A stretch of 10,742 nt of DNA from Deltaproteobacteria bacterium UBA6967 (lineage in GTDB: Bacteria; SAR324; NAC60-12): assembly GCA_002450295.1 (NCBI GenBank), contig DJYX01000081.1, forward strand, positions 1 through 10,742. The letters are read 5' to 3'. The translations under genes and the position numbers were made by a program. How positions within the stretch are numbered: the first letter of the stretch is position 1; every line of letters begins with the position of its first letter. Below are positions 6,129 to 10,742 of the stretch, in pieces. The notes under the pieces are model-generated. The model worked only from the letters and a program-made list of their open reading frames with translations. It was not told the origin of the DNA and did not search any database.

Positions 6129-8297
6129 ATGTCCTTTAAATGGTTCGTGGCAACCCTCGCCTTGACCCTGGGAACTTCCGGTGCTGTCCAAGCAGCTAAA
6201 AATTTCAACAGAATTTCATCCTTTCCGACTTACCTCAACATGGCAACTGGTGAGGACACCAAACAAGAAAGTTCTGCTGAGATCATTTCGGCTTCAGCTG
6301 ATGGAAATATTCTTGTCTACACTGATAGCCCGCTTGGGGTCATTGGGATGATTGATATTCAAGATCCACTTGACCCAAAGGCTTTGGGCAATCTCAAAAT
6401 GCAGGGAGAACCTACTGCCGTCTCAGTGATTGGGAATACTGCTTTCGTGGCAGTTAACACTTCTGAGAGCTTCAAGAATCCCTCTGGTAATGTTCATGTG
6501 ATTGACTTGAAATCCCAAAAAGAGATCAATCGATGTGAACTGGGCGGTCAACCTGACAGCACTGCTTCCGCCCCTGATGGATCATTCATCTCAATAGCCA
6601 TCGAAAATGAAAGAGATGAGGACCTGGGGGATGGAAGAATTCCTCAGATGCCGGCGGGTGATCTAGTGATGATCTCTGTTCGTGATGGTAACCTCGTTTG
6701 TGGTTCCATGAAGCGGGTTAACTTGACAGGCTTGGCAAGTATTGGAGCGGAAGATCCTGAACCGGAATTTGTAGACATCAACGATCTCGGTGAAACCGTG
6801 TTGACCCTTCAAGAAAACAATCATATCGCCGTGGTGGATCGAGATGGGAAAATCATCTCAAATTTCAGCGCAGGAGCTACGGACCTTGAAAAGATTGATG
6901 TTCTGGATGAACGGGGTGCTCTTATTTTTAATGGCTCGCAGAAAAATAGACTTCGAGAACCTGATGGTATCCAGTGGCTAAACAATGACTTGTTCGCGAT
7001 CGCCAACGAAGGTGATATGGATGGGGGCAGTCGTGGATTCACAGTCTTCAAGAGGGATGGGACACTCGTTTATGAAAGTGGAGCTAAGTTTGAGCAAGCT
7101 TTGATTGAGATTGGCCACTATCCAGACAAACGTTCAGATGCTAAGGGAGTAGAGCCGGAAGGGATGGAATTCGCCTCTTTTGATGGTACTCCTTTCATGT
7201 TCCTGCTCTCTGAAAGAGGTTCGGTAGTCGGGGTTTACGACATGAGCGTGCCGAGCAATCCTGTGCTGAAACAGCTGCTTCCCTCAGGACTTTCTCCTGA
7301 AGGGGCGATTGCCCTTCCAAAGAGAAATCTTTTTGCAACAGCCAACGAAGTTGATTTGGTTGAAGATGGCGGGGTGAGAGCGCATGTGATGATCTATGAG
7401 TATCAGGACGCTCCAGCTACCTACCCTACCTTGACATCCGCTGGTGCTTCAGAGCTGATCGGTTGGGGTGCCATTTCTGGAATGGTTGCCAAATCTGACG
7501 GGATGATCTATGCCGTAAACGACAGTTTTTATGGTTATCAACCCACCATATTCGTGATTGATCCAAGCTCAAAGCCAGCACGGATTGTTAAGCGAATCCC
7601 CATCACTCGTGCTGGATATCCGGCCCAAAAACTAGATCTTGAGGGTATAACAACTGATGGCAAAGATGGGTTTTGGGTAGCATCGGAAGGTAGAACAGAT
7701 CGCATGATTCCTCATGGCCTTTACCATGTAAATGCGAAAGGCGAGATCAAAAAGGAAGTCTCTCTGCCTCCTCAATTGCTGAATGTAGAAAAACGCTTTG
7801 GGTTTGAAGGAATTACCCGTGTTGGTAACACACTGTGGATGGTCACTCAGCGCGAATGGCAAGATGATCCAAAAGATCATGTGAAGTTAGTGTCTTACAA
7901 CACGGATTCTGGGGAATGGGGGGCTGTTTACTACAAAAAGGCCAAGCCAAGCAAAGGCTGGGTGGGCATGTCTGAGATTGTTGCCCATGGAGATTTTTTC
8001 TACGTGATCGAACGTGATAACCAGATTGGGGATGCCGCAATCACGAAAAAAATCTATCGGATTCCTGCCAGTGAGATGGTCCCACAACTACTAAACAGCT
8101 CAAAGTTACCGGTCGTCTCCAAAGAATTAGTGAAAGACTTGATCCCTGATTTAAAGCAGTTTGGAGGATTTGTTGTGGATAAGATTGAGGGACTTGCCAT
8201 CAATGAGGGTGGAGAGATGTTTGTTTCTACTGATAATGACGGGGTAGACGATAGTTCGGGAGAAACATTCTTCTGGTCAATCGGCAAGATTCATTAA
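6129..8297 (+). CDS. Secreted two-propeller protein: choice-of-anchor-I-like N-terminal half and phytase-like/esterase-like C-terminal half
   Basis: This is a 722-residue exported protein. Residues 1-22 form a Sec signal peptide (K4, hydrophobic 6-20, AVQA|AK cleavage), giving a periplasmic or extracellular product; there is no lipobox or C-terminal anchor. Residues about 30-425 are propeller-like, with repeated strands such as VGMIDIQDPLDPKALG (71-87), GNVHVIDL (120-127), IANEGDMDGGSRGFTVF (291-307) and VVGVYDMSVPSNPV (366-379). They resemble LVIVD/choice-of-anchor I proteins. Residues about 440-722 look like the phytase-like domain also called esterase-like activity of phytase: YAVNDSF (461-467), LEGIT (504-508), FEGIT (559-563), IEGLA (686-690) and the acidic STDNDGVDDSSGETFFWSIG (700-719), which may bind metal. 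The only cysteines outside the signal peptide are C136 and C191, a possible disulfide. The ATG at 6129 has AAGAG 6 nt upstream. Family evidence suggests a phosphoester or ester hydrolase, but no substrate can be assigned. Confidence 0.85.
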   Translation: MSFKWFVATLALTLGTSGAVQAAKNFNRISSFPTYLNMATGEDTKQESSAEIISASADGNILVYTDSPLGVIGMIDIQDPLDPKALGNLKMQGEPTAVSVIGNTAFVAVNTSESFKNPSGNVHVIDLKSQKEINRCELGGQPDSTASAPDGSFISIAIENERDEDLGDGRIPQMPAGDLVMISVRDGNLVCGSMKRVNLTGLASIGAEDPEPEFVDINDLGETVLTLQENNHIAVVDRDGKIISNFSAGATDLEKIDVLDERGALIFNGSQKNRLREPDGIQWLNNDLFAIANEGDMDGGSRGFTVFKRDGTLVYESGAKFEQALIEIGHYPDKRSDAKGVEPEGMEFASFDGTPFMFLLSERGSVVGVYDMSVPSNPVLKQLLPSGLSPEGAIALPKRNLFATANEVDLVEDGGVRAHVMIYEYQDAPATYPTLTSAGASELIGWGAISGMVAKSDGMIYAVNDSFYGYQPTIFVIDPSSKPARIVKRIPITRAGYPAQKLDLEGITTDGKDGFWVASEGRTDRMIPHGLYHVNAKGEIKKEVSLPPQLLNVEKRFGFEGITRVGNTLWMVTQREWQDDPKDHVKLVSYNTDSGEWGAVYYKKAKPSKGWVGMSEIVAHGDFFYVIERDNQIGDAAITKKIYRIPASEMVPQLLNSSKLPVVSKELVKDLIPDLKQFGGFVVDKIEGLAINEGGEMFVSTDNDGVDDSSGETFFWSIGKIH

Positions 8298-8317
8298 GTA
8301 GGCGATTTAAACGAAAT

Positions 8318-8358
8318 TTGGAGAGGACCCAATGAGAGAACTTTTGGTTCCTCTCCAA
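8318..8358. terminator. Bidirectional hairpin terminator between the convergent two-propeller gene and rpoA
   Basis: TTGGAGAGGA (8318-8327) pairs with TCCTCTCCAA (8349-8358), then a single C/T mismatch, then CCAA (8329-8332) with TTGG (8344-8347), leaving an 11-nt loop. The plus side continues TTCATTTCATC and the minus side ATTTCGTTTAAAT, both T-rich. It lies 20 nt after the plus gene's stop and 9 nt after the rpoA stop, as expected for a terminator shared by convergent genes. Confidence 0.8.
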
Positions 8359-8367
8359 TTCATTTCA

Positions 8368-9435
8368 TCAAAAATCGCTGTCAGGAGGGCTGTCAGGATC
8401 GAATCCTTCGATATCCATTCCCAACGAAAGATTCATCTGAATGAGGATTGCTTTGATTTCATTCAATGATTTTCGACCAAAGTTCTTCATTTGAAGCAGT
8501 TCATTTTCATTTCGTTGAACCAATTCTCCGATGAAGTCAATCTTGGCATTTTGAAGGCAATTGATCGAGCGCACTGAAAGCTCCAACTCACTCACAGGAC
8601 GATACAAGTCTGGAGACAGTGGCACTGGCTCTTCTGTGACCTGGCGATTCATGGGGATTGCGGAAATGTTTTCATCAAAATGGATGAAAAGCCCCAACTG
8701 TTTTCTTAAGACCCAAGCCGCCCTAGCCAGACTATCCTGGGGGCTGATTGTCCCAGAAGTCCAGATTTCAAAGATTAGGCGATCGTAATCAGTCCTCTGA
8801 TCTACGCGGGCGTTTTCAACCTCGTATCGAATCTCTCGAATTGGAGAATGGTAAGAATCTAGATACAGCGTTCCTTTGGGCAATTTCAGCTTCTCATTCT
8901 CTTCAGCGGTTACATATCCTCGGCCTTTGTTGACATACAATTTCAATTGTAGGCCAACGCCCTTTTCCAGTTGGATAATTTCTTTATTTGGATTGCGGAC
9001 TTTGATTTCACCATTTGCAGCCAGGTCACTCCCCACCAATTTACCACCTGGAGCAATTGTGAGATCAAGCTCAATCATCCCATCATCCTGATGGTTGACC
9101 TCAACTTCCTTTAAATTCAATAGTAAATTCATCAATCCACCTTGAACCCCCTTAAGTTCATCTGTGGACTTTTTCACTCCATCAATCTTCACAGCCACAA
9201 TTGCACTCCCATTCATGGAAACAAGTAGGGTTTTGCGCAGTGAATGGCCCAGAGTGACAGCGTACCCTTGCTCTAGTGGTTCAATCGTGAATCTTCCATA
9301 GGAAGAAGTGAGAGTTCGGTGATCAACCCGCATTCTGCTTGGCATCGCAAGGTTGGTCCAATTCTGAACATATATTTCAGGTGCTTGATGGCTCTGGGGC
9401 AGGCTGACCTCAGACAAAAGCTTGAGGTTGCTCAT
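8368..9435 (-). CDS. rpoA: RNA polymerase alpha subunit, isolated and diverged
   Basis: Alpha assembles as a dimer that nucleates RNA polymerase, and its C-terminal domain binds UP elements and activators. From the ATG at 9435 it is 355 residues. An in-frame ATG at 9480 (370 aa) has no Shine-Dalgarno, while 9435 has GGAG 4 nt upstream, so I prefer 9435. Numbered from 9435, the NTD includes YGRFTIEPLEQGYAVTLG (46-63) and KGRGYVTA (170-177), and the CTD includes LELSVRSINCL (284-294) and FGRKSLNEIKAIL (319-331). UP-element residues matching E. coli R265, N268, G296, K298 and E302 are kept. The near-universal LERGFGxTLGNxLRR stretch is altered to LEQGYAVTLGHSLRK, so E. coli N41 is H64 and R45, important for beta binding, is K68. 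The N-terminus carries about 25 extra residues, and the tail is acidic (DPDSPPDSDF). It is monocistronic: rpsM, rpsK, rpsD and rplQ are all absent. It is clearly an alpha subunit; whether it is the only one or a second copy cannot be told here. Confidence 0.92.
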   Translation of the reverse strand: MSNLKLLSEVSLPQSHQAPEIYVQNWTNLAMPSRMRVDHRTLTSSYGRFTIEPLEQGYAVTLGHSLRKTLLVSMNGSAIVAVKIDGVKKSTDELKGVQGGLMNLLLNLKEVEVNHQDDGMIELDLTIAPGGKLVGSDLAANGEIKVRNPNKEIIQLEKGVGLQLKLYVNKGRGYVTAEENEKLKLPKGTLYLDSYHSPIREIRYEVENARVDQRTDYDRLIFEIWTSGTISPQDSLARAAWVLRKQLGLFIHFDENISAIPMNRQVTEEPVPLSPDLYRPVSELELSVRSINCLQNAKIDFIGELVQRNENELLQMKNFGRKSLNEIKAILIQMNLSLGMDIEGFDPDSPPDSDF

Positions 9436-9439
9436 ATTT

Positions 9440-9443
9440 CTCC
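9440..9443 (-). promoter_or_regulatory. Shine-Dalgarno deciding the rpoA start
   Basis: GGAG on the minus strand lies 4 nt before the ATG at 9435, a slightly short but usable spacing. The alternative ATG at 9480 is preceded by AAGTTTTGCA with no Shine-Dalgarno, which argues for the shorter protein. Confidence 0.55.
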
Positions 9444-9512
9444 GTAAGGCAAGGGCGGAAAGAAAATGAAGCCGATTCATTGCAAAACTTGTTTGGGGCG
9501 CCAGTTCGGTGT

Positions 9513-9552
9513 AAAAAAGCTTTGCATTGAGTTCAGCTTTCGTGATGAAAGC
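9513..9552 (-). promoter_or_regulatory. Alternative hairpins in the rpoA leader (possible attenuator)
   Basis: On the minus strand GCTTTC (9552-9547) pairs with GAAAGC (9541-9536) across ATCAC. The same GAAAGC can instead pair with GCTTT (9520-9516), which runs directly into a six-T tract (9518-9513). The first hairpin could thus prevent a weak terminator-like second one. The second stem has only 5-6 bp and a 15-nt loop, so this is a suggestion only. Confidence 0.3.
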
Positions 9553-9604
9553 GAGTTTATCTCCGTAAGGGATTTAACGGAATGTGTGGGAAGATAAACA
9601 CTAC

Positions 9605-9633
9605 AAGATAAATTCATTTATTAAGTCTGTCAA
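9605..9633 (-). promoter_or_regulatory. Sigma70-type promoter for rpoA
   Basis: On the minus strand the -35 is TTGACA (9633-9628, perfect consensus), the spacer is 17 nt and the -10 is TATCTT (9610-9605). Transcription should begin near 9598, leaving a leader of about 160 nt before the ATG at 9435. It is the best promoter in the window by sequence. Confidence 0.7.
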
Positions 9634-9645
9634 GAAGATGAAAAA

Positions 9646-9674
9646 CTGACAGAAAGTCTATCCAATCTTAAAAA
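9646..9674 (+). promoter_or_regulatory. Candidate promoter for the dienelactone-hydrolase gene
   Basis: CTGACA (9646-9651), a 17-nt spacer and TAAAAA (9669-9674) give a fair sigma70 match, with a start near 9681 and a leader of roughly 15 nt. Its -35 lies back to back with the rpoA -35, making the inverted repeat TCTGTCA-N14-TGACAGA (9626-9653). The -10 is poor, so the call is tentative. Confidence 0.4.
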
Positions 9675-9682
9675 CTCTCTTC

Positions 9683-9689
9683 AAGGAGG
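9683..9689 (+). promoter_or_regulatory. Consensus Shine-Dalgarno of the dienelactone-hydrolase gene
   Basis: AAGGAGG lies 6 nt before the ATG at 9696. This is a full anti-16S match at ideal spacing, so the start is secure and efficient translation is expected. Confidence 0.85.
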
Positions 9690-9695
9690 AAGTCC

Positions 9696-10424
9696 ATGCC
9701 AATCGAATCAGCAAGGGTAGCATACAGTGCTGGCTCAACAGTAATGAAGAGCTTTATTTCAAAACCAGAAAAGGCAGAATTTTCCTTTCCAGGAGTAATG
9801 GTTTTCCCTGAATGGTGGGGTCTCACAGAATATCTTGAACTCAGAACCAAACAATTGGCTGAGCTTGGTTATGTGGCAATGGCTGTTGATATGTATGGGG
9901 AAGGTAAAATCGCATCCGATCCAGCAGAGGCTGGTTCATTGATGAATGGAGTCCTCAGCAAAATGGAGGATGGTGAAGCAAGAGTACTTGCCGCATTGGA
10001 CTTTCTGAAAAGTCAGTCTGAAGTAGATGCTAACCGATTAGGGGCAATCGGATATTGTTTCGGAGGAGCAATAGTCTTACATGCAGCCAGAAAAGGTTGG
10101 CCACTTCGTGCAGTCGCAAGTTTCCATGGCGCTTTGGGGGCCAATCATCAGGCGGAATCAGGAGATGTTCATACAAAAATTCTGGTTTGTCACGGGGAAG
10201 CGGATGCAATGGTAACTTCTGAAAATGTTCAGGAATTTAGCAGAGAAATGGATCGTCTCGGTGCTGATTATGTAATCAAAACCTACCCTGATGCACTTCA
10301 TGGTTTCACAAATCCAGCTACTACAGCGCTAGGACAAAAATATGGGATCCCCGTTGGTTACAATGAATCAGCTGACCGACAGTCATGGGAGGAACTCAAA
10401 GATTTTCTGAGCGAGCACTTATAA
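9696..10424 (+). CDS. Dienelactone hydrolase family alpha/beta-hydrolase
   Basis: This is a 242-residue cytosolic alpha/beta-hydrolase, matching the usual family length of about 235-245 (the reference is Pseudomonas ClcD). The Cys-Asp-His triad is complete: C121 in GYCFGG, D170 in HGEADAMV and H202 in ALHGFTNP. E39 in PEWWGL corresponds to the family glutamate (E36 in ClcD) that helps hold the nucleophile. VDMYGEG (64-70) is also a family marker. ClcD hydrolyses dienelactone in chlorocatechol breakdown, but most homologues act on unknown lactones or esters. No catechol dioxygenase or other ring-cleavage gene is nearby, so the substrate should be left open. The C-terminal segment (PATTALGQKYGIPVGYNESA, 207-226) contributes the lid in relatives. 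It is divergent from rpoA and convergent with a LacI-type regulator 30 nt away; regulation by that protein is possible but unsupported. Confidence 0.92.
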   Translation: MPIESARVAYSAGSTVMKSFISKPEKAEFSFPGVMVFPEWWGLTEYLELRTKQLAELGYVAMAVDMYGEGKIASDPAEAGSLMNGVLSKMEDGEARVLAALDFLKSQSEVDANRLGAIGYCFGGAIVLHAARKGWPLRAVASFHGALGANHQAESGDVHTKILVCHGEADAMVTSENVQEFSREMDRLGADYVIKTYPDALHGFTNPATTALGQKYGIPVGYNESADRQSWEELKDFLSEHL

Positions 10425-10454
10425 ACGTGTTTTATGAACGGGCCACTTAAGGTT

Positions 10455-10742
10455 TTACTTGCATGGTGGTCCGATGGTTTCTCTTTCAATCAGTAGTGTT
10501 TCTAAGACTTTGCTTTGATCATTCTTTGAGTTCATTTCACCAAGAACCCCCATAATCATCTCACAGGCAATTTTTCCTGCCTCGGTAGTTTCATTCGATA
10601 CACTGGTTAACGGAGGATTTGTGAAAGGGGAAATTGAGTTGTCACATCCAACGATACTGAAAGAGTCTGGCACTGCCAAGGACCGTGAATCCAATTCAGT
10701 CATAATTCCGTGAGCAATCAGGTCATTGAACGCAATTGCTCC
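10455..10742 (-). CDS. LacI-family transcriptional regulator, C-terminal part (runs off the right edge)
   Basis: Only the last 95 residues are in the window; the frame stays open to base 10742, so the gene starts outside it. The visible part is the end of the periplasmic-binding-protein-like sensor domain: GAIAFNDLIAHGIMTEL, then VPDSFSIVGCDNSISPF and PPLTSVSNETTEAGKIA, a clear match to the LacI/GalR signature (AFNDxxAxG, VPxDxSVxGxDD, PxLTTV). These proteins bind DNA as dimers through an N-terminal helix-turn-helix, not visible here, and respond to sugars or related ligands. The usual second aspartate of GFDD is N here (GCDN), and Cys replaces Phe, which may alter ligand preference. It is convergent with the hydrolase gene, and no clear terminator is seen in the 30 nt between them. 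The target and ligand cannot be inferred. Confidence 0.85.
   Translation of the reverse strand, partial: GAIAFNDLIAHGIMTELDSRSLAVPDSFSIVGCDNSISPFTNPPLTSVSNETTEAGKIACEMIMGVLGEMNSKNDQSKVLETLLIERETIGPPCK

Larger units (their letters stand above)
9439..9570. repeat. 11-bp direct repeat in the rpoA leader
   Basis: TCTCCGTAAGG occurs at 9439-9449 and again at 9560-9570 (CCTTACGGAGA on the rpoA strand), 121 nt apart. The copy near the gene is its Shine-Dalgarno region; the distal copy has no ATG nearby. The sequence between them holds the untranslated leader. Confidence 0.6.

Noticed and set aside
5937..6191. Minus-strand 84-codon frame across the yqaA/two-propeller gap
   Set aside because: It overlaps the signal peptide of a well-supported plus-strand gene, and its product has no recognisable features.
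9436..9480. rpoA starting at the upstream ATG (9480, 370 residues)
   Set aside because: It has no Shine-Dalgarno and would add 15 residues without family support; the ATG at 9435 has GGAG upstream.
10425..10454. Terminator between the hydrolase gene and the LacI-family gene
   Set aside because: Only a weak ATAAA/TTTAT match is present, with no GC-containing stem.
1..10742. tRNA or rRNA genes, CRISPR arrays, insertion sequences, phage genes
   Set aside because: No cloverleaf, regular repeat-spacer pattern, transposase or flanking target duplication was seen on reading both strands.

Overview
The window looks like chromosomal DNA from a Gram-negative bacterium. It encodes a secreted periplasmic-type two-propeller protein with a Sec signal peptide, a YqaA-type inner-membrane protein, a BktB-type thiolase and an RNA polymerase alpha subunit with a proteobacteria-like C-terminal domain. 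Base composition is moderate and coding density is high. I cannot fix the lineage; a marine or deltaproteobacterial-like (for example SAR324-like) origin is only a guess. There are no tRNA or rRNA genes, insertion sequences, CRISPR arrays or phage genes.

Region 1 (33-4040, minus strand) is a compact operon read from right to left. It holds a KamA-family radical-SAM aminomutase (split by a one-base frameshift at about 3207-3210), two different D-Ala-D-Ala-ligase-like ATP-grasp enzymes, and a small GNAT acetyltransferase. The first two junctions overlap (10 nt and 4 nt). The fourth gene lies in the same reading frame as the stop codon of the third. The aminomutase keeps the two aspartates that bind the epsilon-amino group of lysine in characterised lysine 2,3-aminomutase. 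The parts suggest a pathway that makes beta-lysine (or a similar beta-amino acid), joins it to other groups through two ATP-dependent ligations, and acetylates an amine. I know of no described product for this gene set, and it is the best candidate for a new system in the window.

Region 2 (4041-5508) holds a BktB-like beta-ketothiolase on the minus strand, followed by a hairpin with a T-rich tail that should separate it from the aminomutase operon. A 150-nt divergent intergenic region lies upstream of it.

Region 3 (5509-8367, plus strand) holds yqaA and a 722-residue secreted protein combining an N-terminal beta-propeller-like half with a C-terminal phytase-like/esterase-like half. A 161-nt gap with three small hairpins lies between them. 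A strong bidirectional hairpin terminator (8318-8358) ends this block.

Region 4 (8368-10742) holds an isolated, diverged rpoA (minus), a dienelactone-hydrolase-family gene (plus) divergent from it, and the 3' part of a LacI-family regulator (minus) that runs off the right edge. The rpoA gene is not in the usual ribosomal-protein operon. It has a strong sigma70-type promoter, a leader of about 160 nt, and unusual substitutions at near-universal alpha positions, so it may be a second alpha paralogue.
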